A stretch of 28,177 bases of DNA from the NCBI GenBank assembly GCA_049596815.1, contig JBMYLY010000014.1, positions 1-28,177 on the forward strand, written 5' to 3'. The notes below the pieces were generated by a model. It saw nothing but the letters and a program-made list of their open reading frames with translations, made no database searches and had not been told where the DNA came from. Position 1 is the stretch's first letter. Each line of letters begins with the position of its first letter. Origin of the DNA: UBA724 sp049596815 (GTDB lineage: Bacteria; Bacteroidota; Bacteroidia; Flavobacteriales; Flavobacteriaceae). Below are positions 7,709-16,442 of the stretch, piece after piece. A program made the translations under genes and the position numbers.

Positions 7709-9047
7709 CGATGAACTTCTGCAGCAAATCAAGCTGGATATTGATGCACGTCATGACAAAACACTCCAAAAACTATTAGAGGAATATCACTACGCTGATT
7801 TGGCTGAGATTTTTGATGCACTACCCATAGATTATGGGGTGTACCTATTTAAGCTCATCGATACAGAAAAGACTTCTGATGTACTTACAGAAATCGATGA
7901 AGATGTTCGTGAGGACATTCTAGAAGCACTCTCCACCGAAGAGATCGCCACAGAGCTCAATGAAATCGACACCGACGACGCAGCCGATATCATTGCCGAA
8001 CTTCCTGAAGAACGTCAAGAAGAGGTAATCGAGCAAATTTCAGATGCTGAATTTGCCCAAGACATTCGAGAGCTTTTGACTTATGACGAAGACTCTGCCG
8101 GAGGTCTGATGGCAAAAGAGCTAGTGAAAGTCAATCAAAACTGGACGGTGACCCGTTGTGTCAAAGAAATGCGTATTCAGGCACAGGAAGTTACCCGCGT
8201 ACATTCTATTTATGTGGTAGATGATGACAATGTGCTTTTGGGGCGACTATCGCTCAAAGACTTGCTCACCGCCAACGACCGCAGCAAAATTAAAAGTGTT
8301 TTTATTCCTAAGGTCGATTCTGTACACGTAGAAGAAGACGGGGAAGAAGTGGCCAAAATCATGTCCAAATACGACTTGGAGGCCATTCCGGTGGTGGATG
8401 ACAATAAAAAATTATTGGGCAGAATCACCATCGACGATATTGTAGATTTGATCAAGGATGAAGCCGAAAAAGACTACCAGTTGGCAGCAGGTATTTCTTC
8501 AGATGTTGAGGCGGACGATTCCATTTTCGAACTGACACGTGCCCGTTTGCCTTGGTTGATTTTAGGGCTCATTGGTGGTTTGGGCAGTGTGTTTATACTG
8601 GAAGGTTTTGAAGGAATTATGACCCATCCTTCTTACAGGACTTTGTTTTTCTTTACCCCACTCATCGCGGCCATGGCCGGAAATGTGGGTGTACAATCTT
8701 CGGCAATTATCGTTCAGGGGCTTGCCAATGACATAGTAAAAGGAAGCTTGTGGCATCGCTTACTTAAAGAAATTGGTCTGAGCCTTATCAACGGAGGTGC
8801 CTTGGCACTTTTGGTCATTTTATTTGGTTGGATTGCTAAACAACCTACTGATGTCAGCATTACCATTGCATTGTCGATGTTGTGTGTGATTGTTGTTGCC
8901 GCGTTAGTAGGTACTTTTGTCCCTATCGTATTGCATCGCAGGGGGATAGACCCTGCCATTGCTACAGGCCCTTTCATCACGACTAGCAACGACATCTTTG
9001 GCATCTTTTTGTTTTTCTATATCGCCAAACTCATGTTGGGGTTCTAA
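7689..9047 (+). CDS. mgtE: Magnesium transporter MgtE
   Basis: 452 aa, normal for the family, an inner-membrane Mg2+ channel gated by cytosolic Mg2+. Domain order: acidic helical MgtE N-domain (about 25-130, with repeats such as LPEERQEEVIEQI), a CBS pair (about 138-262, SIYVVDDDNVLLGRLSL and AIPVVDDNKKLLGRITIDD), a linking helix (EAEKDYQLAAGI), then about five membrane segments from residue 285. The segments include FFFTPLIAAMAGNVGVQSS and, near the end, GPFITTSNDIFGIFLFF, whose TSND aspartate lies where the pore Asp sits in characterised MgtE. It overlaps rsmA by 20 bases, so it is in the same operon. I see no M-box-like leader. Confidence 0.96.
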   Translation: MTPFQLSDELLQQIKLDIDARHDKTLQKLLEEYHYADLAEIFDALPIDYGVYLFKLIDTEKTSDVLTEIDEDVREDILEALSTEEIATELNEIDTDDAADIIAELPEERQEEVIEQISDAEFAQDIRELLTYDEDSAGGLMAKELVKVNQNWTVTRCVKEMRIQAQEVTRVHSIYVVDDDNVLLGRLSLKDLLTANDRSKIKSVFIPKVDSVHVEEDGEEVAKIMSKYDLEAIPVVDDNKKLLGRITIDDIVDLIKDEAEKDYQLAAGISSDVEADDSIFELTRARLPWLILGLIGGLGSVFILEGFEGIMTHPSYRTLFFFTPLIAAMAGNVGVQSSAIIVQGLANDIVKGSLWHRLLKEIGLSLINGGALALLVILFGWIAKQPTDVSITIALSMLCVIVVAALVGTFVPIVLHRRGIDPAIATGPFITTSNDIFGIFLFFYIAKLMLGF

Positions 9048-9057
9048 ACCGACTCAA

Positions 9058-9996
9058 ATGCGCGTACTCCACGTAGACGAAAACCACTCAACACTGCCCG
9101 ACGGACTTAAAGCCTTGGGCATAGAGAATGATTTTGACTACAACGCTCCCAAAGCGGAAATCATGCAAAAAATCCATTCCTATCATGGGCTGGTTATTAG
9201 AAGTCGTTTTCCGATAGATGCCTCCTTTATGGATGCGGCCACAGGGTTGAAATTTATTGCCCGGGTGGGTTCCGGATTGGAAAATATTGACACCGACTAT
9301 GCACAGTCCAAAGGCATCTATGTTATTTCAGCACCCGAAGGAAACAGCAATGCTGTGGCAGAGCATGCCATGGGTATGTTGTTGACGCTTTTTAACAAAC
9401 TGATCGTCGTGCACCGTGAGCTACAGGACGGGGTGTGGAAACGCGAACCCAATCGAGGCGAAGAGTTGGAAGGAAAAACCATTGGTCTGATTGGTTACGG
9501 AAATACCGGAAGAGCCTTTGCTCGAAAACTACAAGGGTTCGAGGTCGAAGTTTTGTGTTGTGACATTCGCCCTAATGTTGGGGACTCTTTTGCCCGCCAA
9601 GTCTCATTGGAAACCCTCCAAAAAGAAGCCGAAATCATAAGTCTTCATGTGCCAGAGACGCCTTTGACCACAGCCATGATAGACAGCGACTTTATCAATA
9701 AAATGGCCAAACCCTTTTGGCTTATCAACACCGCCAGAGGAAAAAATGTGGTCACAAAAGACCTCATTGATGGTTTGGAAAAGGGTAAGGTTTTAGGCGC
9801 ATGCCTCGATGTGTTGGAGTACGAAAAAAGCTCCTTCGAACAAGCCGAATTCACTCAAAGAGAGCTTACTTATCTACTGAATTCCGACAAGGTAATCATG
9901 AGCCCTCATATTGCCGGTTGGTCACACCAAAGCAAAGTCAAACTGGCGCAGACCATCGTTGATAAAGTCCAAAAAATCTTTTTTGACAGGGTTTAG
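9058..9996 (+). CDS. D-isomer-specific 2-hydroxyacid dehydrogenase (SerA-like)
   Basis: 312 aa from the ATG at 9058, 10 bases after mgtE; the open frame extends upstream to 8959 but that part lies inside mgtE. It has an NAD-binding Rossmann motif GYGNTG (146-151), an acidic residue after the next strand (CCDIRP), and the family triad: Arg227 in NTARGKN, a Glu in LDVLEYE (254 or 256) and His284 in SPHIAGW. RVGSGLENID (69-78) is the conserved substrate-side loop. It lacks the C-terminal ACT domain of classical SerA, so it may be a short phosphoglycerate dehydrogenase or act on another 2-oxoacid. Substrate cannot be set from sequence. It is the last gene of the serS operon. Confidence 0.9.
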   Translation: MRVLHVDENHSTLPDGLKALGIENDFDYNAPKAEIMQKIHSYHGLVIRSRFPIDASFMDAATGLKFIARVGSGLENIDTDYAQSKGIYVISAPEGNSNAVAEHAMGMLLTLFNKLIVVHRELQDGVWKREPNRGEELEGKTIGLIGYGNTGRAFARKLQGFEVEVLCCDIRPNVGDSFARQVSLETLQKEAEIISLHVPETPLTTAMIDSDFINKMAKPFWLINTARGKNVVTKDLIDGLEKGKVLGACLDVLEYEKSSFEQAEFTQRELTYLLNSDKVIMSPHIAGWSHQSKVKLAQTIVDKVQKIFFDRV

Positions 9997-10046
9997 TTTA
10001 ACCTTTTGTTTACGTAAAGGGATGGGCAGAAGTTTATTTTTACCCT

Positions 10047-10466
10047 ATGAAAAAAATACTGATTCTTTGTACTGGAAATTCTTGTAGAAGCCAAATGGCT
10101 CACGGCTATTTCAGTCATTTAGAAAGAGCCAAACTCGAAGTTTACAGCGCCGGTATAGAAACCCACGGCGTCAATCCACGTGCCATTGCCATAATGAGTG
10201 ATGATGGCATCGACATTTCAAAACACACCTCCAACAACGTGGACGAATATCTCGATATTGACTTTGATTATATCATAACCGTTTGTGACCATGCCCATGA
10301 AAACTGCCCTTATATCCCAGCCAAGTCTGCGGTGCGTATTCACCACGACTTTTATGACCCTTCAAAATTGATTTCCGAGGATGAAGATGAAATCTATAAG
10401 GCCTTTGCTCGTACTCGCGACGAGATCAAAAGCTTTGTCAAAGCATTCTTAAAAGAGTTGTCATAA
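10047..10466 (+). CDS. Thioredoxin-type arsenate reductase-like / low-molecular-weight phosphatase-fold protein
   Basis: 139 aa. The N-terminal P-loop CTGNSCRSQM (C8-x5-R14) is the catalytic signature of the LMW protein tyrosine phosphatase fold. Cys13 in the loop plus Cys80 and Cys87 in TVCDHAHENCP match the positions (offset of two) of the redox cysteines of thioredoxin-coupled ArsC, and HHDFYDPS contains the conserved Asp-Pro. This favours arsenate reductase chemistry (arsenate to arsenite with a relay of disulfides) over plain tyrosine phosphatase. No arsR, arsenite pump or other ars gene is nearby, so the natural substrate is open. A degenerate -7 (TATTTTTA, 10035-10042) lies four bases before the ATG. 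It converges on lysC with 4 bases between stop codons. Confidence 0.85.
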   Translation: MKKILILCTGNSCRSQMAHGYFSHLERAKLEVYSAGIETHGVNPRAIAIMSDDGIDISKHTSNNVDEYLDIDFDYIITVCDHAHENCPYIPAKSAVRIHHDFYDPSKLISEDEDEIYKAFARTRDEIKSFVKAFLKELS

Positions 10467-10470
10467 ACAA

Positions 10471-11721
10471 CTATCGCATCACCAACTGAAGTGTTAGTTT
10501 GGCACGTTGTTCCAAAAGCAACTCGTGCGTGTCTAACAAAGCATCGGCACTGTGCTGATCGAAGTGCCTGATGGTATATAAGGACACATCTGGAGTGTGT
10601 TTTACTTTGAAGCGACCGCGCAACTGTTGTAACAGATCGTCCATGCGGTTAAACTTGTCAAAGACACAGACCGAAAAACTAATAGCAGAGTTTTGTATTA
10701 AATCCACTTTCATCTTGTGGTCGTGTAGCCATTTGAAAATATCACTGATGTTTTCTTCAACAATAAAGGAGAAATCACGCGATGAGAGCTTGATTAACGA
10801 AAGGCCTTTTTTGACAATATAGCATGGCACTTCGGGCACAATGGCCGCTCCTTTGGTTACTACCGTCCCCGTGTCGTTGGGGTTGACAAACGACTTGACA
10901 TGCAAAGGAATTTCTTTTCGTTGTAAGGGCTGTAAAGTTTTGGGGTGTATGACGGACGCCCCATAAAAAGCCAACTCGATCGCTTCTTGATAAGAAATTT
11001 GTTGTAACAACTCGGTCGATTCAAAATGGCGGGGGTCCGCATTGAGTACCCCGGGTACGTCCTTCCAAATGGTAACCGAGGTTCCATTGAGGCAGTAGGC
11101 AAATATGGCCGCACTATAGTCAGAACCTTCCCTTCCGAGCGTCGTTGTGAAATTGTTGTCATCGCTACCAATAAATCCTTGGGTAACATACAGCTGACCT
11201 CTTTTTAAATGTTGGTCAATAGCTTTTTGGGTGGCATCCCAATCGACATTGGCATCTCGGTAATTGGTATCCGTTTTGATGCAATTGCGCGCGTCGAGCC
11301 ATGAAGAAGTCATCCCAACATGATTCAAATACGCATTGATAATGGTAGTCGATACCAACTCCCCGGTGCTGACCACTTGGTCATAAACAAAAGAGTAGTG
11401 AGGCGATTTGTTGTGGTCAAGAAAATGAATGAGCTGATCAAATAAGGTTTTGACACTCTTAAAAACAGGGTGTTCTTTATGTTCAAAAAGCCCCTCCATA
11501 ATCGTTTGGTGATAGGATGTGACCTCTTGGATGTGTCCTGATAGGTTTTTAGGTTGCTCAAAATAGGCTTGTACGACCTGCTCCATGGCATTGGTAGTTT
11601 TGCCCATGGCCGAAACCACGATTAGGGTGTCTTTGTGCCCTACTTCTTGTAGCACTCGAACGACATTTTGAACGCCTGCCACATCTTTGACAGACGCACC
11701 TCCAAACTTAAATACTCTCAT
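10471..11721 (-). CDS. lysC: Aspartate kinase, monofunctional
   Basis: 416 aa. It phosphorylates aspartate, the first step to lysine, threonine, methionine and diaminopimelate. The kinase domain (about 1-285) shows KFGGASVKD (family KFGGTSV) at 5-13, VVSAMGKTTNAM, STGELVSTTIINAYL, and TLGREGSDYSAAIFAYCL, the ATP/aspartate-binding segment. The C-terminal ~120 residues are the ACT-type regulatory region (KKGLSLIKLSSRDFSF, then MKVDLIQNSAISFSVCV), which binds feedback effectors in this family. The start codon overlaps the end of the upstream acetyltransferase gene by 14 bases, so the two are co-transcribed. Confidence 0.96.
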   Translation of the reverse strand: MRVFKFGGASVKDVAGVQNVVRVLQEVGHKDTLIVVSAMGKTTNAMEQVVQAYFEQPKNLSGHIQEVTSYHQTIMEGLFEHKEHPVFKSVKTLFDQLIHFLDHNKSPHYSFVYDQVVSTGELVSTTIINAYLNHVGMTSSWLDARNCIKTDTNYRDANVDWDATQKAIDQHLKRGQLYVTQGFIGSDDNNFTTTLGREGSDYSAAIFAYCLNGTSVTIWKDVPGVLNADPRHFESTELLQQISYQEAIELAFYGASVIHPKTLQPLQRKEIPLHVKSFVNPNDTGTVVTKGAAIVPEVPCYIVKKGLSLIKLSSRDFSFIVEENISDIFKWLHDHKMKVDLIQNSAISFSVCVFDKFNRMDDLLQQLRGRFKVKHTPDVSLYTIRHFDQHSADALLDTHELLLEQRAKLTLQLVMR

Positions 11722-12208
11722 TGGGATGTTGGGTTATAAAATCAGTTATAGCATGATTGTCCATTTGAACCATACGCCATTCGGGCAATAGCTGAGCGCC
11801 TGTTTTCTCATAAAAGTCGATGGCACTTTGATTCCAATCGAGCACGGCCCATTCTATACGGCGTGCACCCTGTTTTGCTGCATGATGGATAAACGTTTTG
11901 TATAATGAAAAACCGATGCCCATACCACGGAAAGACTGGCTTACAATCAGGTCTTCTAGGTGCATGCTTTTGCCTTCCCAAGTTGAATAGCGCGGATAGC
12001 CCAATGCCATGCCCACTACCTCTTGTTGGTGTTCTGCAACAAAGCAGGTAAAAGCGGGGTTGGGCCCAAATCCATCATCAATAAGGTCTTGGGCTTGTAC
12101 GACTACCGCGTCGGGAGCACGCTCAAATGTGGCCAACTCTTGAATGAGCGCCAAAACCGCATGCGCGTCTGTTGGCAAAGCTTTCCTTATGAGCACATCT
12201 TTTTTCAT
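11708..12208 (-). CDS. GNAT family N-acetyltransferase
   Basis: 166 aa from the ATG at 12206-12208 (MKKDVLIRKALPTDA, a typical GNAT N-terminus). The open frame runs on to 12472, but that extension lacks family features and crosses the mfd promoter. GNAT marks: beta-4 region MHLEDLIVSQSFRGMGIG, in which RGMGIG is the acetyl-CoA pyrophosphate-binding motif A, and DWNQSAIDFYEKTGAQ (motif B). The pattern resembles diamine/thialysine acetyltransferase-like members (FTCFVAEHQQEVVGMALGY, EWRMVQM near the end), but the substrate is not set. It overlaps lysC by 14 bases and is translated first. Confidence 0.88.
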   Translation of the reverse strand: MKKDVLIRKALPTDAHAVLALIQELATFERAPDAVVVQAQDLIDDGFGPNPAFTCFVAEHQQEVVGMALGYPRYSTWEGKSMHLEDLIVSQSFRGMGIGFSLYKTFIHHAAKQGARRIEWAVLDWNQSAIDFYEKTGAQLLPEWRMVQMDNHAITDFITQHPNESI

Positions 12209-12214
12209 CGGCTG

Positions 12215-12222
12215 CAAAGGTA
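12215..12222 (-). promoter_or_regulatory. Candidate -7 element for GNAT-lysC
   Basis: TACCTTTG on the minus strand matches TAnnTTTG and ends only 6 bases before the ATG. If it is used, the transcript would start at or next to the start codon (leaderless or nearly so). No TTG is found at the right distance. Confidence 0.4.
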
Positions 12223-12275
12223 ATGCATCAGCACCAATTGAAAGAAGCTGGGCTGTCTGAAAAAAGATTCCTCTT

Positions 12276-12327
12276 TTGTCCAAAAGGGCAACTTGTATTT
12301 GTATTTTTGGCATCCCGTAGTGGGATG
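12276..12327 (+). promoter_or_regulatory. mfd promoter with start-site hairpin
   Basis: TTG (12276-12278, in CTTTTG) and TATTTTTG (12302-12309) are 23 bases apart, at the upper limit of the flavobacterial TTG-N17-23-TAnnTTTG consensus. Immediately after, at the expected transcription start, lies a perfect hairpin CATCCC-GTAGT-GGGATG (12311-12327). The leader to the first usable mfd start would be about 75 bases. Confidence 0.5.
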
Positions 12328-12389
12328 GCGGGCAAAAGGTGCCAAGGTTTCCTATTTTATAAAGAAACAAAGCCCTTTTCAAATTTTGA

Positions 12390-15300
12390 TTGACAAAAAG
12401 AAAACTATTGAAAACTGTCAAGCTGCCCAAAAGTCTGTTTGAAAATAAACAGACATTGGAAATCATCAACAAGATTTCTGAAAAACAAAGTTGCTGTGTT
12501 TCGGGTCTTGCGGGATCTTCCTATGCCTTTTTTACAGCAAGCTTATCTGAAAAAACCGATCAACCTCTTCTTTGGATTGCCGAAAATAAGGAAGAAGCGG
12601 CCTACTGTTTTAATGATTTAGAACGCTTGTTGCCCGACCGAGAAGTCTTGTTCTATCCGGCAAGTTATCGGAGACCATACCAAATCGAACAGGTCGACAA
12701 CGCGAATGTAATGATGCGGGCAGAGGTACTCAAAAAGATTAGTGCCACCTCAAAAGCCTGCATAGTCAGCTATCCCGATGCCTTGTTCGAACAAGTATTG
12801 ACCCGCAAAGAACTCAAGAAAAAAACCCTTCAGCTGGGTGTGGGCATGGAAGTGTCTATAGATTATGTAAACGAAGTGCTGTTCGAATATGAATTCCATC
12901 GGGTAGACTTCGTAACCCAACCCGGGGAGTTTTCTGTTCGTGGCGGGATTTTGGACATTTTTTCTTTTGACAGCGAGGTTCCTTATCGGTTGGAATTTTT
13001 TGGTGATGAAATAGACCGCATCAGCATTTTTGATGTTGTCAGCCAACGATCCATGGAGTCATGCAAAAAGGTCGATATACTGGCCAATGTCGAACAAAAA
13101 ATAGCTCAAGAACAGCGACAATCGTTTTGGTCTTTTTTGCCTGACAACACGCTTTTTCTACACCATGGCACTTCTCATGTTGCAACGGTTTTGGACAGCA
13201 TGTACAAGCAAACAGAAAATGTGGGAGAAGGAGAAACCTTAACAAAAATTGCCCCCGAAAAATTGTATTGCCAAGGAAGCACGTTTGAGACAGAGATTAA
13301 TCATCGCATCCAGATCGATTTTTCTGGACAAGCAAAGCTGGATCATCATTTTCAATATAACTGCAGTCCGCAGCCGACTTTTCAACGCAATTTTGAGCGC
13401 ATTACGGCACACCTGAAAGAAAACGACCAACAAGGAGTACAAAACCATGTCTTTTGTAGCAATGACCAACAGGCCGCTCGGCTTACACGCATTTTTGAGG
13501 AAGTAGAAATCCCGCATCAGTTGCATGTGATGCCTTTGTACCGTGGGTTTATAGACCACACAAATCAAATTGCATGTTATACCGACCATCAGTTTTTTGA
13601 GCGCTACCACAAGTTCAGACTCAAAAACGGATATGCTAAAAAACAAGCCATCAGTCTTAAGGAGTTTAACCAACTGCAAGTCGGGGATTATGTGACACAC
13701 ATCGACCATGGGATCGGCAAGTTTGGTGGCTTACAACACATAGAAGTTGAGGGCAAAAAGCAAGAAGCCATCAAGCTTATCTATGGAGAACGCGACATAC
13801 TATATGTAAGCATCCACAGCCTTCACAAAATTGCCAAATACAACGGTAAGGAGGGAACGGTTCCCAAACTCTTTAAACTGGGATCGGCCGCATGGAAAAA
13901 ACTCAAACAGAAAACCAAGAAAAAGGTCAAAGAAATTGCCTTTAACCTGATTGAGGTCTATGCCAAACGCAAAGTCAAAAAAGGATTTCAGTACGGACCC
14001 GATAGCTACCTACAACACGAACTCGAAGCTTCTTTTATCTACGAGGACACCCCTGACCAACGCAAATCTACAGAAGCTGTAAAGTCGGATATGGAAAGTG
14101 AACAACCCATGGACCGATTGGTATGTGGGGATGTGGGTTTTGGAAAAACTGAGGTGGCCATTCGGGCAGCCTTTAAAGCCGTTGACAACAACAAACAAGT
14201 CGCGGTTTTGGTGCCTACCACCATATTGGCCTATCAGCATTTTAACACCTTCTCTAAAAGGCTGGCAGACTTTCCCGTGCGTGTGGATTATATCAACCGT
14301 TTTCGAACTGCCAAAGAACAAACCCAAGTTTTGGAGGAAGTTTCTTCTGGTGCCATAGACATACTCATTGGAACCCATCAGTTGGTCAGTAAACGAACGA
14401 AATTCAAAAACCTAGGACTGCTAATCGTTGATGAAGAGCAAAAATTTGGCGTGGGTGTCAAAGAAAAATTACGCAGTTTGAAAGCCAATGTAGATGTACT
14501 CACACTGACGGCCACACCCATTCCTAGAACCTTGCAATTTAGTCTTATGGCCGCCCGTGATTTGTCGATTATTAATACCCCGCCCCCCAACCGGCATCCG
14601 ATTGACAGTCAGGTGATAGGGTTTAGTGAAGCGCAGATTCGAGATGCCATCAGCTATGAACTCCAACGCGGTGGGCAGGTCTTTTTTGTACACAACCGGG
14701 TAGAGCACTTGGCAGAATTTAGTGGTATGATACAGCGCTTGGTACCCGATGCCAAAATTGCCCATGCACATGGCCAAATGGAAGGCAAAAAACTAGAAAC
14801 CACCATGCGCGATTTTATTGAGGGCAAATATGATGTTTTGTTGGCCACCACCATCATAGAAAACGGATTGGACGTGCCCAACGCCAATACCATTTTGATC
14901 AACAACGCCCACCATTTTGGATTGAGCGATCTTCACCAGATGCGCGGCCGTGTGGGGCGTTCCAATAAAAAAGCTTTTTGCTATTTTATCTCAGCTCCTA
15001 TATCGACCCTGACCGACGAGGCTCGCAAACGTATGCGGGCGCTTTCGGAACACACAGCACTGGGTGCAGGATTTCAAATTGCCATGCGAGATTTGGAAAT
15101 CAGAGGCGCCGGAGACCTACTCGGCGGAGAACAGAGTGGGTTTATTAATGACATTGGTTTTGAAACCTACCAAAAAATCTTAAAAGAAGCGGTAGATGAA
15201 CTCAAAGAGTCGGAGTTTAAATCCCTTTTCGAAAACGAAGCACCCTCAAAAAAAGAAGTACAAATCGATACCGACTTGGAACTGCTTTTCCCAGACTCTT

Positions 15301-15710
15301 ATATTAACAATGTCAGGGAACGGTTGGTGTGTTACCAAGATTTGGCTGAAATCAATGACGAAGATGCCCTAAAAGATTTTGTCGATCAGCTGAAAGACCG
15401 CTTTGGACCCCTTCCGCAAAACTCACAATCTCTGATTAATAGTGTGCGTCTCAAATGGGTATGTGGCAATCTTCACATCGAAAAAGCAGTGCTTAAAAAG
15501 GACAAACTCATCTGCTATTTTGATGCCAATCCCCAAAGCGACTTTTACCAATCTAGCAGTTTTAGAGATTTGCTTTCAAAATTGCAAACTCACCCCGTGA
15601 AAGGCACACTCAAAGAAAAAAAACAGGGCGATCGCAGCAGGTTGATGTTGGGCTTTGATCAAGTTCGAAGCATAGAAGCAGCACTCGACTGCTTAGCACA
15701 CTTAGCCTAA
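12390..15710 (+). CDS. mfd: Transcription-repair coupling factor
   Basis: About 1100 aa, normal for Mfd, the DNA translocase that removes RNA polymerase stalled at lesions and recruits UvrA. Domains: UvrB-like N-terminal module (about 15-340, with YRRPYQIEQVDNANVMMR and GEFSVRGGILDIFSF), a CarD-like RNA polymerase-interaction domain (about 425-495, VGDYVTHIDHGIGKFGGL), the helicase core with Walker A GDVGFGKT (580-587) and Walker B DEEQ (681-684), TATPIPRTLQF, the translocase TRG region (RGAGDLLGGEQSG) and a C-terminal TRCF domain. No ATG exists near the start: a stop codon precedes the TTG at 12390, and a second TTG lies at 12408. Either TTG is probably used; positions here count from 12390. 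It converges on the next gene with 5 bases between stops. Confidence 0.95.
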   Translation: MTKRKLLKTVKLPKSLFENKQTLEIINKISEKQSCCVSGLAGSSYAFFTASLSEKTDQPLLWIAENKEEAAYCFNDLERLLPDREVLFYPASYRRPYQIEQVDNANVMMRAEVLKKISATSKACIVSYPDALFEQVLTRKELKKKTLQLGVGMEVSIDYVNEVLFEYEFHRVDFVTQPGEFSVRGGILDIFSFDSEVPYRLEFFGDEIDRISIFDVVSQRSMESCKKVDILANVEQKIAQEQRQSFWSFLPDNTLFLHHGTSHVATVLDSMYKQTENVGEGETLTKIAPEKLYCQGSTFETEINHRIQIDFSGQAKLDHHFQYNCSPQPTFQRNFERITAHLKENDQQGVQNHVFCSNDQQAARLTRIFEEVEIPHQLHVMPLYRGFIDHTNQIACYTDHQFFERYHKFRLKNGYAKKQAISLKEFNQLQVGDYVTHIDHGIGKFGGLQHIEVEGKKQEAIKLIYGERDILYVSIHSLHKIAKYNGKEGTVPKLFKLGSAAWKKLKQKTKKKVKEIAFNLIEVYAKRKVKKGFQYGPDSYLQHELEASFIYEDTPDQRKSTEAVKSDMESEQPMDRLVCGDVGFGKTEVAIRAAFKAVDNNKQVAVLVPTTILAYQHFNTFSKRLADFPVRVDYINRFRTAKEQTQVLEEVSSGAIDILIGTHQLVSKRTKFKNLGLLIVDEEQKFGVGVKEKLRSLKANVDVLTLTATPIPRTLQFSLMAARDLSIINTPPPNRHPIDSQVIGFSEAQIRDAISYELQRGGQVFFVHNRVEHLAEFSGMIQRLVPDAKIAHAHGQMEGKKLETTMRDFIEGKYDVLLATTIIENGLDVPNANTILINNAHHFGLSDLHQMRGRVGRSNKKAFCYFISAPISTLTDEARKRMRALSEHTALGAGFQIAMRDLEIRGAGDLLGGEQSGFINDIGFETYQKILKEAVDELKESEFKSLFENEAPSKKEVQIDTDLELLFPDSYINNVRERLVCYQDLAEINDEDALKDFVDQLKDRFGPLPQNSQSLINSVRLKWVCGNLHIEKAVLKKDKLICYFDANPQSDFYQSSSFRDLLSKLQTHPVKGTLKEKKQGDRSRLMLGFDQVRSIEAALDCLAHLA

Positions 15711-15715
15711 AAAAC

Positions 15716-16375
15716 CTATAGCTGTTTGAGGTCTTTGATGACCCGAAATGCCTTGTCAACCTGAGCCTCATTGACCAAAATGGTGAACTCATTGGAAGTG
15801 GAAATTACCTCATAGATATTGATACCCTCCCATGAAAGGCGTTGAAACACAAAATAGTAGATGCCCGGTACCGAAACATTTTCTGTAGGCAGCTTGACGG
15901 AGATGGAGGAAAGATCTTCCTCTTTGTGAATACACACTTCCTTTTCGAAACAGTTTTCTACATGCTCAGCCAGGTTGCTACTGACTACCACATTACACTC
16001 ATGAACCCCACGAGATGAAGTGTAAAAATTTCCCTTATCATCAGAAATACTCGATAGCAATTTGGCTTGGGAAGCCAACAAGGTAGGCGACACCTTGTAA
16101 TTGTAGTCAATAAGAGAGGAACGCACGGTGATGTCCCCAATATTGCGAAGGGTTTTAATAATTTTTAAAGAGGAACGAAATTCAAAATCAGAAGACAAAC
16201 GCTTCAGTGCCATCACAATCGCACCGTTGCGCACCTCTTTGTTCATGACCTCACTGATTTCTTTGTTGATGATGCGTGCTAAGGAAGTTAGATTAATAAT
16301 TCCTTGGGTCAGCGCACTCACCAAAAAGGGTTTGCTTTTGATATAGTCTTCTACAGCGGCTGCTATGGTCTTCAT
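15716..16375 (-). CDS. Conserved ACT-domain-like protein, aspartate kinase regulatory-region type
   Basis: 219 aa, no signal peptide. The N-terminal ~90 residues are helical and look like a winged-helix-type or regulatory module (TQGIINLTSLARIINKEI, then a second segment EVRNGAIVMALKRL). The C-terminal ~75 residues (VPGIYYFVFQRLSWEGINI, then YEVISTSNEFTILVNEAQVDKAF) match the ACT fold seen at the end of aspartate kinases (glycine turn followed by NIYEVISTSNE). There is no kinase domain. Similar proteins in Flavobacteriia are, from memory, sometimes labelled aspartate kinase; that label would be wrong here. An amino-acid-sensing regulatory role is inferred only. A TAnnTTTG element precedes it at 16398-16405. 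Confidence 0.75.
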   Translation of the reverse strand: MKTIAAAVEDYIKSKPFLVSALTQGIINLTSLARIINKEISEVMNKEVRNGAIVMALKRLSSDFEFRSSLKIIKTLRNIGDITVRSSLIDYNYKVSPTLLASQAKLLSSISDDKGNFYTSSRGVHECNVVVSSNLAEHVENCFEKEVCIHKEEDLSSISVKLPTENVSVPGIYYFVFQRLSWEGINIYEVISTSNEFTILVNEAQVDKAFRVIKDLKQL

Positions 16376-16397
16376 TTTTTTATTTATTGTTGTGAAG

Positions 16398-16405
16398 CAA
16401 AAATA
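16398..16405 (-). promoter_or_regulatory. Candidate -7 element for the ACT-domain-like gene
   Basis: TATTTTTG on the minus strand, ending 22 bases before the ATG at 16375, within the 67-base gap after yraN. No TTG at a suitable distance is seen. Confidence 0.4.
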
Positions 16406-16442
16406 GTAAAAACCAACAAATTGTTACTTATTTAACATATTG

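Noticed and set aside
8959..9057. Extension of the 2-hydroxyacid dehydrogenase into mgtE
   Set aside because: The frame lies inside the last membrane segment of MgtE; the ATG at 9058 directly precedes conserved sequence.
12209..12472. N-terminal extension of the GNAT open frame
   Set aside because: The first 88 codons lack GNAT similarity, run antisense to the mfd start and cross the mfd promoter; the ATG at 12208 gives a standard GNAT N-terminus.
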